Of a stretch of 64,000 nt of DNA, positions 54,822 to 64,000 are shown piece by piece. The notes beneath the pieces are model-generated. The model ran no database searches, had not been told where the DNA came from, and worked only from the letters and a program-made list of their open reading frames with translations. The DNA is from Phymorhynchus buccinoides (lineage: Eukaryota > Mollusca > Gastropoda > Neogastropoda > Raphitomidae), in assembly GCA_017654935.2 (NCBI GenBank), contig CM065690.1, forward strand, positions 32,481,532-32,545,531, read 5' to 3'. Each line of letters starts with the position of its first letter. Position 1 is the first letter of the stretch. A program made the position numbers and the translations under genes.

Positions 54822-55122
54822 GTCCTACAAGTGGTTAAAAGCACAACCTTTTGATTGAACTCTATTGATATTATACTTCCACCCGTATAATTGACAATGA
54901 TGTCTCGTCGGTCGGGTTAAAGGACTTAGTCCTATCAAAACTGAAAACGTCCTGTTCTCCCCTGTCAAGACAAATCTGAAATGTCCAATTGAAATTTAAC
55001 AGTGGCGGACTTTATCCTATGGATTTCTCTGAAAACCTTGACATTTTTATCTATTGATTATCATGTCTCAGGACATTTTATCCCGTCGTTTTTCCACCAT
55101 TGGTGCATCGCTGTTGTTTCAG

Positions 55123-55323
55123 ATCGCCCAAGTGGCGTTCAAGGGCACCAAGTCGTTGAACCTCATCCAGTCGGTGGTGTTTGAGGCGGCGTACACCACC
55201 AACCACAACCTGCTGATCTGCGCCCCCACGGGCGCCGGCAAGACCAACATCGCCATGCTGACCATCTTGCACCAGCTGAAACAGCACATGGCACAGGACG
55301 TCATCAAGAAGGACGAGTTCAAG
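55123..55323 (+). CDS. ASCC3: ASCC3 exon 10, first helicase cassette Walker A (residues about 473-539)
   Basis: 201 bp (67 codons, phase 0 both ends) between TGTTGTTTCAG and GTAGTG. Encodes [20 protein letters not shown], then [20 protein letters not shown] and [26 protein letters not shown] is helicase motif I and the N.IQS.VF..AY motif is the Q-like region. The next exon would carry motif Ia (APMKALA), but the sequence turns back instead. Confidence 0.96.
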
Positions 55324-55473
55324 GTAGTGTGTAGTGTGTTAAAATGACACATCGCCATGCTGACCACCCTGCACCAGCTGAAACAGCACATGGCACAGGG
55401 CGTCATCAAGAAGGACGAGTTCAAGGTAGTGTGTAGTGTGTTAAAATGACACATCGCCATGCTGACCACCCTG
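55247..55473 (+). repeat. 102-bp tandem duplication of the exon 10 3' end and donor
   Basis: Starts at 55,247, 55,349 and 55,451 (ACATCGCCATGCTGACCA). Each full unit includes the exon end GACGAGTTCAAG, the donor GTAGTG and about 25 bp of intron. Copy 2 has CACCCT and GGGCGTC where copy 1 has CATCTT and GGACGTC. Confidence 0.95.
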
Positions 55474-55647
55474 TGCCATGTGCTGTTTCAGCTGGTGCAG
55501 GGTGGTCAGCATGGCGATGTGTCATTTTAACACACTACACACTACCTTGAACTCGTCCTTCTTGATGACGTCCTGTGCCATGTGCTGTTTCAGCTGGTGC
55601 AGGGTGGTCAGCATGGCGATGTGTCATTTTAACACACTACACACTAC

Positions 55648-55848
55648 CTTGAACTCGTCCTTCTTGATGACGCCCTGTGCCATGTGCTGTTTCAGCTGGT
55701 GCAAGATGGTCAGCATGGCGATGTTGGTCTTGCCGGCGCCCGTGGGGGCGCAGATCAGCAGGTTGTGGTTGGTGGTGTACGCCGCCTCAAACACCACCGA
55801 CTGGATGAGGTTCAACGACTTGGTGCCCTTGAACGCCACTTGGGCGAT
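55648..55848 (-). CDS. ASCC3: Inverted copy of ASCC3 exon 10
   Basis: 201 bp with intact acceptor and donor; encodes the same Walker A segment, differing by Gly for Asp in MAQ(G)VIKK. Confidence 0.85.
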
Positions 55849-56149
55849 CTGAAACAACAGCGATGCACCAATGGTGGAAAAACGACGGGATAAAATGTCC
55901 TGAGACATGATAATCAATAGATAAAAATGTCAAGGTTTTCAGAGAAATCCATAGGATAAAGTCCGCCACTGTTAAATTTCAATTGGACATTTCAGATTTG
56001 TCTTGACAGGGGAGAACAGGACGTTTTCAGTTTTGATAGGACTAAGTCCTTTAACCCGACCGACGAGACATCATTGTCAATTATACGGGTGGAAGTATAA
56101 TATCAATAGAGTTCAATCAAAAGGTTGTGCTTTTAACCACTTGTAGGAC

Positions 56150-56410
56150 TTAACCCTTTCATCGCTACTGTCGAGCCTTCTTGGCGCCACAATGATTTTA
56201 ACACCCGTGTCACTGAAAGGCATCAAATGAGGGTTTGGTAGCCAATGACCTTATGTTGTTAATTTTGGGAAGTAAGGATAGGCCCTATTTTATTCACGTC
56301 ATTTTTATATTCCCAATTTGGGGGAGATAAAATCTTTCCTCCACCCAGGTAAGCTTAATGGACATGTTCTAGTGCTGAAAAGAATGGCTTGGCATTGAAA
56401 GGGTTAATCT
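56150..56410 (-). mobile_element. Inverted copy of the piggyBac-type MITE
   Basis: Counterpart of 54,566-54,821, but with noticeably more substitutions and indels than neighbouring sequence (for example GCTACTGTCGAGCCTTCTTG). Confidence 0.8.
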
Positions 56411-56680
56411 GCTGCAACGATCCCCCATGACTTTGACCAATAATGGTGACGTCCAATACAATAGTGTAAACCTTTGCTAGTAGAGAGGTCGCTTGTTTTT
56501 TAAACCAATAGGGCATTTGCCGCGCGTGACGGTGACCTTGAATTTCACTGAGTTTGACGTTAGAGAGTTGAATTAGAGAGTTCAGCGCAACTCGGGCAGA
56601 ACGAGCTCTGGCAAATTAGTAGTCTAGTATAGTGAGCGAACACTCGTAGCAAACGCCCTATTGGCTGTCAGCAAACTAAC

Positions 56681-56806
56681 CTCATCGAGAGAGTCAATGG
56701 GCACCCTGTGCTGGCCGATAGCGGTGGGGGCAGGGTCACTGGGGGGGATGTTCACCTCCTCATACTCCTTTTCGTCCTTGCGCTCAAAGCCTTCGGGCAG
56801 CACCAG
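56681..56806 (-). CDS. ASCC3: Inverted copy of ASCC3 exon 9, frame intact
   Basis: 126 bp (42 codons) ending PIDSLDE before the donor GTTAGT. This is the better version of exon 9. Confidence 0.88.
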
Positions 56807-57239
56807 CTGTGAACACACCAACACTGCATTATTAACAACAAGAAAGCACTGACATGATGTAAATTAAATATCCGCCGGGCGGATTACTACAGGTGGTAGT
56901 AGCCTGCTATCAGAATAGGGGATTAAATTAGGCAAGATTTTATTGCCTTGTAGGGCTGGTCCTATATTTGTATATATGCACAGCATAAAAACAATAAAGA
57001 AAAAAATGCAAAAGTCCCTAAATCAGGAAAGGGACTCCAAATTCTAGGAAGAGATCAGAGAAATGACTCCAAATTAATTTGTAATCAGTAATCTCTAACA
57101 TAACACCATAATCACTGTTCATATTCTCATCAGAATTAGTAACATTTTGAGCAATTTAATTGCACCCTCATTCATCATTCAAATGTACTGAGCATTACAA
57201 ACATTTTCAAAGACAAGTCGTGTTCAAAAGAAACACACA

Positions 57240-57445
57240 CAACAAACAAACCACTACACGATAAGTGCAAAGTGACGTTATTTCAGTCACAACAAACAAA
57301 ACAAAAACTATTGGATATTTCGGCGAATGCGCCATTATCAACACAGACAAAGAATTAAACAGCAAAAGGAGTAAAAAGCAGGCAAAAGAAGGAGCAGAAA
57401 ACCATAAGAAATAAAATTAAAAAAAGCAATACTTCCCTCTCTACA
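57240..57445 (+). repeat. Inverted-arm copy of the dispersed repeat at 53,510
   Basis: ACTACACGATAAGTGCAAAG ... GGATATTTCGGCGAATGCGC in forward orientation, like 23,848. Confidence 0.8.
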
Positions 57446-57761
57446 TTCGCAACTCTTAAATGATATATAAAAAAAACAATCACAACAAGAAACAGTTTGA
57501 ATGCTGAAAAGAAATTTGGGAACAAGCAACTACACAAGCAGGTTTCATTTGCACAATCGAAATCAAGAACAGAAACCAATCAGAAAATGTAATATATAGC
57601 ATAGCATAAATGTATAGGCATAGGGGCATCTCTTTATTCTCTATGATTCTGGGTTTGTTGTTGTTGACTTTTTTTCGACAGCTATCAGTTTTATTTTCGT
57701 TTCCTTTCATTCGGCACAAACTAAGCTGTGAGAATCTTTATTTTTATAATGACATTAATCA

Positions 57762-57930
57762 TAACCTCGGTTTATTGTCTCAAATCGAAAGACTTCACAT
57801 TCAAACGGCAAAGCCTAGTGTAAAGAGAGAAGAAAAAAACCCCTGTACCCAAGGTTAGAACTCGGGTTTACAAAAATCACTGGACACCGAGACGAACGCG
57901 TTTAACACTCTGATGCCACACTACACCCTC
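57762..57930 (-). repeat. Inverted-arm copy of SINE family B
   Basis: Diverged by many indels from 53,105-53,265; its B-box is damaged (CGAGTTCTAACCTTGGG on the minus strand). Confidence 0.75.
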
Positions 57931-57996
57931 ATCTGGAACTCCATACGTTGTCCCCCGAGGGGAAAGACTACGCATCGGGTCTCGTCAAAAAAGAAC

Positions 57997-58138
57997 CTTA
58001 GTTCCGCTGACGAAGGCGGAGGACTGCCTTGCCTCTTCGTACTGGTCGAACACAAAGGGGAACTTCTCTCTCATCTGCGGCTGTATGGTGCGCCCCGATA
58101 GCAGCGGCTTGCTCTTGGCGTTACGCAACGCTGCCTCC
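57997..58138 (-). CDS. ASCC3: Inverted copy of ASCC3 exon 8
   Basis: 142 bp with the same coding sequence. The donor reads GTTCTT instead of GTGAGA, and the next 100 bp of intron are heavily altered. Confidence 0.85.
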
Positions 58139-58234
58139 CTGTACAAACAACGTGGGGATTGTTTCATTTTTCCATCCAGGTCTTCTTGCTTCCACTTATT
58201 TCATTCTGCGGGTAGGACTAAATAAAGCTGTCAT

Positions 58235-58765
58235 AGTCATCATCATCACCGTCACTGTCATCTTCATCATCATCGTCACTGTCATCATCATCATCACCAT
58301 CACTGTCACCATCACCGTCCATCATCATCATACCGCTGGCATCATCATCCATCATCCGTCATCATCATCATCACATCATCGTCATCATTGTCGTCATCAT
58401 CATCTTCATCATCTTCATCACCATCGTCATCATCACCATCTTCGTCATCATCACCGTCATCATCTTCATCTTCATCACTGTCATCAACATCACCATCATC
58501 ACCGTCATAATACCATCATCAGCAGTCATCGTCATCATCGTCGTCATCATCATCATCATCACTGTCAACAATCAGCATCATCATCATCACTGTCATTGTC
58601 ATCACCACTATCACTGTCATCATCATCATCATCATCACTGTCATCATCACCGTCATCATCATCATCATCACTCGGTCATCATCATCACCGTCATCCATCA
58701 TCATCACTTTCATCACCAACTACTTCATCGCCATCACCATCGCCCCCAGCACATCACCATCACTG
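58235..58765. repeat. Imperfect (ATC)n microsatellite
   Basis: Counterpart of 52,303-52,838 but with a different pattern of interruptions, so the two arms are not exact copies here. Confidence 0.95.
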
Positions 58766-58884
58766 AAAGTGTTAGCAAAGGTTAAAACATTATTTGTGTT
58801 GTAGAACGAAAGAACATGTGTAACCTACTACCGACAGTCACATCACTGTCATCATCATTATCAATGCTTTAGCACATAGTATAC

Positions 58885-59018
58885 CTGGCCATTTTCATTT
58901 CCTGGGGGTCAAAGGCCATGGCTCTGAGGTCGGTGGTCTCCCCTTTCTTGCTCTCCTTCTTGTTCTGACGCTTCTCCTCCCGCCGTATCTGTTTCTGCAG
59001 CTCCCGCTCTTCCACCGA
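58885..59018 (-). CDS. ASCC3: Inverted copy of ASCC3 exon 7
   Basis: 134 bp, identical in length and apparently in sequence. The 46-bp repeat follows at 59,019-59,165. Confidence 0.88.
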
Positions 59019-59267
59019 CTGAAACATCCATCACCAACCCAGTAACAGTGTCAATGTCATGATTGAAACATCCATCACCAACCCAGTAACAGTGTCAATG
59101 TCATGATTGAAACATCCACCACCAACCCAGTAACAGTGTCAAAGTAATGATTGAAACATCAACAAAGTATTGCAATTTCAGGATAACCTAAAAAATAACA
59201 AACATGAATTCAGAATTCCTGCTTTTCTAACATGTGGTTTCACCCATCATGCATTAGTGTTCAGAAG

Positions 59268-59475
59268 TTCACGGAAGCCCCATGGCAGAGTGGTTAGAAT
59301 TGCCCGCTCATAATCCCAAAGGTTTACGGTTGTGGGGTTCGAATCCTGTTCGGTCTGGTGTTGCGTCCTTGGGAAAGACGCTTTATAATGTCCCTCGGAA
59401 CTTCAGCCATGTGTGTTAAGGTAAATACCTGACTTCGGTTGGGGAAGTCGTTAGGATGAGACTTATTAACGGCAA
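59268..59475 (+). repeat. Inverted-arm copy of SINE family C
   Basis: AGCCCCATGGCAGAGTGGTT and GTGGGGTTCGAATCCTGTTC, now forward. Confidence 0.85.
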
Positions 59476-60538
59476 GGTTGCGCTCAGAATCATTGAACAG
59501 AACAGAACAGCTGTTTATTGCCTTATAAGTAAAAAACAAAACAGACTTATTTGGCACAAAACAATAACAATTTAAACTAAAAACGATTGCTTCCTTTAAT
59601 TTCAGATGTAAAACTAAAAGAGGAAAACATGTATAATATTATAGCCATGATCTTTGTTTAGTAGGTCTAATCGTTTTGATTTTGCTCTTGTCTTTATAAC
59701 AATCGGTAAATGTAGGCAGTGCTGTGCCGGTGAGATGGAAGGCATGAATTCACATAGCACGCATCCTGTGCGCACCAATTGCAGTCTAGACGAAGACTTT
59801 TTGGGCGTGGGGCAGGATAAACAAAAATCGCCCCCAATTGAAAGACGAAGTTATGGGCCGCCTTTGGTTTTCACACTTGAAAAGGACTTGCCCATACACT
59901 GGTTAACTTAGATTTCATATAACAATGCCGGTTTACTTAAAGCTCAGTCTCTAGAATGTCTCTCAAAGTCATTGGGGCAACAGTCATAGTGTTCATCTTA
60001 AGAAGCTAAAGTTTTTTAAAGATACACTGACGCGGCCACGATTAAGTCCCTTGGTTTTTTCAGGGTAGCTGTGACCCACATAAACAAAATTCCCCAACTT
60101 CAAATTGAGGCTGCTCTTTAAAATTATTGTTTTCAGCCGTGGATTTGGGGAATTTGGGGGGCATTTTGTATGAGACTGATCAAAACAGAGATTTCTTACC
60201 AGCTATAAGAGGGAAAACACGTGCAAACCCGTGATTTTGACTCATGTGAGTCTGGTGGGTCTTTAAGGCTGTCTTTTTTAGTTTTTCAAAGATATGTTTG
60301 AGAGGTTTCAAGGCACTGGCATCTCGGATCAATGCCTGTACATGTGCCCTTGATCTTTTGTGGAATTCTTTTAAGACACAGGCTTTGACTTCTGAATAAA
60401 AGTATGTTTGCTGTTGTTGTTGACGTACCCTGGCTAAAAGACTACTCTAAAAAACATAGTTTACAAATACCAAAACCTTTTTTTTTTTTTTTGCTTTCAC
60501 ACTGACACTGAGAGAAGCGAGCTAGGCAAATAGATTTA
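59476..60538. other. Mirrored intron 6, no gene
   Basis: Counterpart of 50,615-51,614 with many single-base indels. Confidence 0.6.
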
Positions 60539-60542
60539 TTAA

Positions 60543-61137
60543 CTCACTCGGGACAGAATGAGCCAAAGCCGGCTTCTGAGGCTCGCACAGGCCGTTTAGG
60601 ACTGGGTGTTGTGTGGTGAAGTTGCGCTGGGTGTCTTGGCGTCTAGCATTCAAACAAAGGTGCTCATAGAATACGACCATGTGTGATTTTTACTACTGTA
60701 CAGTTTTTCCAAGAGTTATTGATTTCTGTGCAAGTGAACCAAGCTTTCCGGTGCAAGACGGGGGGTCCATAACCTATTTTTCCAGTTTGCTTTTGACCTT
60801 AGCCGATCTCTTGAAAATCAGAACCAATCATTTGCAGACTTCCCTATTCAGTTTTGGTTGTAGAGGGGGGGTCAAAGATCAGAATGTGAAATTTTGCTTC
60901 TTTCTATGTGTTAGCTGTTTTTCGTCAATAGGAGACGCAATACGGAAAGACAAACGACGAAGGTATGGAATCTTGATATTTTATGATCGTGTTGTGCATG
61001 GTGTTGGTAATGTTATTTTAAAATATCAGTCCATAATTTTTCATATCTTTTTTTGTGGTGATGTGTTTTCGAATCGAGTCGAATGGCCCGTCCTGAACGG
61101 TTTTGTAAGGGGAAGCAACTGGCCAGTGCTGAGTGAG
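60543..61137. mobile_element. Inverted-arm copy of the TTAA MITE, longer version
   Basis: TTAACTCACTCGGGACAG to CTGAGTGAGTTAA, about 595 bp, including roughly 120 bp (around 60,590-60,690) absent from the left-arm copy. Confidence 0.78.
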
Positions 61138-61319
61138 TTAATATATGTGAAAATAAATTAACGCCATATTTATTACCCCCACCCCCACCCTCATCCTGAC
61201 CCTCCAGGAGCATTAACAAATCTACACACATATATGAGTGCGTCAAAAAAAATTAGCTAGTTATTGCATACCACCAGGGAGTTTGATGACAGGTTTTCTG
61301 TCGATCATACCAGACTGAC

Positions 61320-61372
61320 CTGTACAGTGACCTGACATCCATAGGTAGGGCGCTGTTCCTCTTTTTTCATCT
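61320..61372 (-). CDS. ASCC3: Inverted copy of ASCC3 exon 6
   Basis: 53 bp, identical to 49,904-49,956, with intact GT and AG. Confidence 0.88.
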
Positions 61373-62088
61373 CTGCAAACATGAAAATCAAGCATTTTTA
61401 TGGCCAACAACCAAATGTGAAAGCAGTGAAGCTGAAAGTTTGCCATTAATGTGGCTAGAAGTAATCTAATCCATTTTTTAAGTACATTCTTTCAAAAACA
61501 TTCTATGCTACTTGCAAACTTCTTCTTCTCTTTGGGACCCACAATCACTCTCAGGAAAAAATAAAGACTTAAAAAGGAGGGTCGGTTCCATTTGAAACAA
61601 GGACTTAATTATGGCCGATATGCCTGCATGGGCGTATAGGGACACAGAAGGCATTGACCCAGCCATGACCCAGCCAGCTCGCACCCGCTGATCAGTATGC
61701 CGCGTCATGGAGCAGGATGTGGAAAAACTTCAATGATAGAGTAGCATAGTTTATATTTTAAATAGTCTTTTAGTTATGCAGGCCATATGTGAGTTGCATG
61801 AATCAATATGTATATGTCCATGCATTCAGGTGTTTGTCTCTTTTGAGTGACACGTAACCGACTAGCATATTGAAGAATCTTTTCATTTACAGCATAAAGC
61901 ATAAATGTATCCAACCAGTATATACCAACAGAACATTGTAATAAAAAGTAAATATATATATATATATATCAAACTGCTAGCATAAATAACACTAAATAAA
62001 AATATTTGCATATGAATAGCATCCTTTTCCTTCTTTCTTTTTTTCCCTCTTTTTTTTTATAAAGCCCCTCTCCCCGGGGTTTCTATAC

Positions 62089-62210
62089 TTGGGTGCCTGC
62101 AGCATGGCCTCTCTTGTGGCTTCCAGAGCGAAGGTTTTTACAAAGGCCTTCCTGTTCTGCAGCAGCAGCTGAATGAACTCAAAGCGGTCGAAGCCCAACA
62201 GTTCAAACAA
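62089..62210 (-). CDS. ASCC3: Inverted copy of ASCC3 exon 5, with 1-bp insertion
   Basis: 122 bp. An extra C near the donor (GCACCCAAGTATAG against GCACCAAGTAAGA) would shift the frame into exon 6. The acceptor minisatellite follows at 62,211-62,452. Confidence 0.82.
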
Positions 62211-62452
62211 CTGAAACAGTTCAAAACCTAACGGTTCAAACAGCTCAAACACAATTACAAACTAGACAGTTCAAACAACTGAAACACAGTTCAAAACCTG
62301 ACAGTTCAAACAGCTCTAACACAATTACAAACTTGACAGTTCAAACAACTGAAACAGTTCAAAACCTGACAGTTCAAACAGCTCTAACACAATTACAAAC
62401 TTGACAGTTCAAACAACTGAAACAGTTCAAAACCCAACAGCTCAAATAACTG
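62211..62452. repeat. Inverted-arm copy of the exon 5 acceptor minisatellite
   Basis: Reverse complement of 48,841-49,082, with the same five CTGAAA(C) acceptor motifs. Confidence 0.9.
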
Positions 62453-62559
62453 AAACAGGTCGTTTTTTAAAAACAGCAGTACAAACATAAGACACACAAT
62501 ATTGTGATGTCAAAATAGGTCGACACAGCAGAGTGAGCAAGAGAAGAGAGAGAGTAGAA

Positions 62560-62668
62560 AAATAAAAAAAAAAAGCAAAAATAAAAAAGAAAAAAAAAAA
62601 AAAAAAAAAAAAAAAAAACAAAACAAAAAAAAAAAAAAAAACAAAAAAAAAAAGAATAAAAACAAAAA

Positions 62669-62732
<64 letters not shown>

Positions 62733-62747
62733 AAAAAAAAAAAAAAG

Positions 62748-62786
<39 letters not shown>

Positions 62787-62868
62787 AAAAAATAAAAAAA
62801 AAAAAAAAAAACAAAAATAAGAAAATAAATTTTAAAAAAAAATAAAAAAAAAATTAAAAAAACAGTAG
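62560..62868. repeat. Imperfect poly-A, about 300 bp
   Basis: Almost only A with scattered C, T and G. It occupies the position where the left arm has CT repeats (48,679-48,775), so it does not represent a genuine poly-A tail of an element. Confidence 0.95.
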
Positions 62869-62904
62869 GTACCGAAGCACTAAAAAGTAAACTACAGAAG
62901 ACAT

Positions 62905-63205
62905 ACGAGCGCGAGAGAGAGATAGAGAGTGTGAGTGAGGGAGAGAGAGAGAGAGATTGGACACTGGAAAACTTTATTTGACCAGGATAAAGATTATAGG
63001 CGATGCCTATTCTTACAATTAACGATGAGCCACCTTTACAAACACACCACACACACACACACACACAATCATAGCGAGGGGGAGCGAGAGAGAGACAGAC
63101 AGACCATGAGATGAGAGATACGAGATAGAGAGAGATCTAGAAAGCGTGAGAGCTAGAGAGAGTGAGAGAGAGAGAGAGAGAGAGAGATTAGAGAGAGAGA
63201 CAGAG
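62905..63205. repeat. GA and CA microsatellites of the right arm
   Basis: GA tracts at 62,913-62,957 and 63,083-63,205, CA at 63,045-63,067. They correspond to 48,430-48,690 but are much less regular. Confidence 0.85.
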
Positions 63206-63231
63206 TAATATACTGTGTAAAGTGTGCTCAC

Positions 63232-63368
63232 CTCATTCTGCAGCTCATCATCAGAGCGCATTGAGCTCAGCACATCCACAATGTGAGAGCAGAGCTCTCC
63301 CGTGCTCAGTCCAAGGCCTGTGTCCTCCCCAGCAAAGAACAAAGCCAAAAAAATTTTTTTTTCACCCT
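63232..63368 (-). CDS. ASCC3: Inverted copy of ASCC3 exon 4, damaged 5' end
   Basis: FAGEDTGLGLSTGELCSHIV and onward is intact, but the first codons are replaced by about 20 extra bases of A and T runs next to the acceptor, so the copy is broken as assembled. Confidence 0.75.
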
Positions 63369-64000
63369 GAATGACAAGCACTCAAACACCATTACATGGG
63401 TGCAACTACACAAAATTAAAAAATACGCGAGAGCCGTCACGTATCCCCCTGCAGCTGAAGAAAAAAGTGATTTATGAAGGTGTTTTATTTTGCTATTTCC
63501 ACAATTTATACAAATGCTATTTTAATGTGCTTGAAAAATACAGTAGAAACACATAAGATCTTGTTTGAAAAAAAAAAATGAGCTCTTCCTGTTCGGGTAA
63601 AATTCAAAAACAGAAATCCTTGTATACCAGAAAAGTTGCACCATGCCATTATGGTCAGCTAGCAAGCAGCGGTAGAAAACAGTTTAGCAACCAAGATTAC
63701 ACGTCTAGCAAAACTAAGCAAACACGAATAGGCCCTGCAACCTAGGGTTTTAACGCCCTTGACATGAGAGTGATGCCCTTGCTGACCAGTACTGACAAGG
63801 GCATTCACTCTTTTGACAGCAGCCCATTTAGTGGCATCAAATAGGGTTACTGCTAGAGTTTTTTCGCCCTGTTTGGTCAGTACTGAACCATCTTCTCCCA
63901 CCGCCAAGGGCATTCACTCTTGGCAAAAGGTTTCGTTGCAGACCCAATAGCAAAAAAATATATAAGATTCCACAATTTTATTCTTTGGTAATTTGCAAGC

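Larger units (their letters stand above)
47651..55473 (+). repeat. Left arm of a giant inverted repeat (about 7.8 kb)
   Basis: The sequence from here to 55,473 recurs in reverse complement from 55,498 to the window end. Coordinates of paired points near the centre sum to 110,971 (for example 55,123 with 55,848), then drift through indels. Confidence 0.97.
55498..64000 (-). repeat. Right arm of the giant inverted repeat (at least 8.5 kb)
   Basis: Contains exons 10 to 4 in reverse order on the minus strand with matching introns, SINEs and MITEs. The two arms meet across a 24-bp loop (55,474-55,497) which itself is the reverse complement of exon 10 sequence. It continues past the window. Exons are almost identical between arms; introns differ by many 1-few bp indels and by length at low-complexity tracts. 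Confidence 0.97.

Noticed and set aside
62560..62868. Poly-A tail of a retroposed element
   Set aside because: It occupies the position of a CT tract in the other arm and has no element upstream; better explained as degraded sequence.
55498..64000. A genuine divergent second ASCC3 gene on the minus strand
   Set aside because: Introns, SINEs and MITEs are mirrored at the same positions and the arm begins mid-exon at a fold-back; damage is concentrated in low-complexity tracts.

Overview
The window is eukaryotic nuclear DNA. Its coding sequence is split into short GT-AG exons set in long, AT-richer introns, and most of the rest is microsatellite, minisatellite, SINE-like, MITE-like and LINE sequence. 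The gene content, the L2/CR1-type LINE remnants and the tRNA-derived SINEs suggest an invertebrate. A marine mollusc, perhaps a gastropod, is my best guess, but that is inference and no marker in the window proves it. The one recognisable gene is ASCC3, the Ski2-like helicase of the ASC-1 / ribosome-quality-control trigger complex. It appears in two disordered pieces. Three exons at 20.6-25.1 kb encode the second helicase cassette (HHAGL, motif V and motif VI). Ten exons at 43.8-55.3 kb encode the N-terminus through the Walker A of the first cassette. Both pieces are on the + strand, so the C-terminal half lies upstream of the N-terminal half. A run of exactly 500 N at 25,443-25,942 lies between them, which points to mis-scaffolding. 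Layout: 0-1 kb holds a diverged tandem repeat and a 139-codon ORF with one membrane segment and a coiled coil. 1-20 kb is repeats: a modular SINE-like family in six copies, poly-G and poly-C runs, CT/CA arrays, an 89-bp minisatellite, a 48/32-bp minisatellite split by a 1,270-bp solo LTR with a 5-bp target duplication, a LINE 3' end, a 22-bp satellite and tRNA-derived SINEs. 20.6-25.1 kb holds the ASCC3 cassette-2 exons with nested MITEs and another LINE end in their introns. 25.4-25.9 kb is the gap. 26-35.8 kb is a degenerate array of about 41 bp per unit with higher-order structure. 36-43.5 kb holds two decayed LINE fragments and several MITEs with target duplications. 43.7-55.3 kb is the ASCC3 N-terminal gene. 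From 55,473 the sequence folds back: 55,498-64,000 is the reverse complement of roughly 47,651-55,473, with a 24-bp loop, so exons 4-10 reappear on the - strand. The arms differ by many small indels, each arm carries one exonic frameshift, and the right arm holds a 300-bp imperfect poly-A where the left has CT repeats. An assembly or read fold-back joining noisy or allelic copies is more likely than a real palindrome. The most interesting biological signal is that several ASCC3 splice acceptors (exons 3, 5, 7 and the motif V exon) are immediately preceded by tandem duplications that reiterate the acceptor or its flank, and exon 10 has its donor side duplicated. Two unrelated ASCC3 introns also share the same repeat just upstream of their acceptors.
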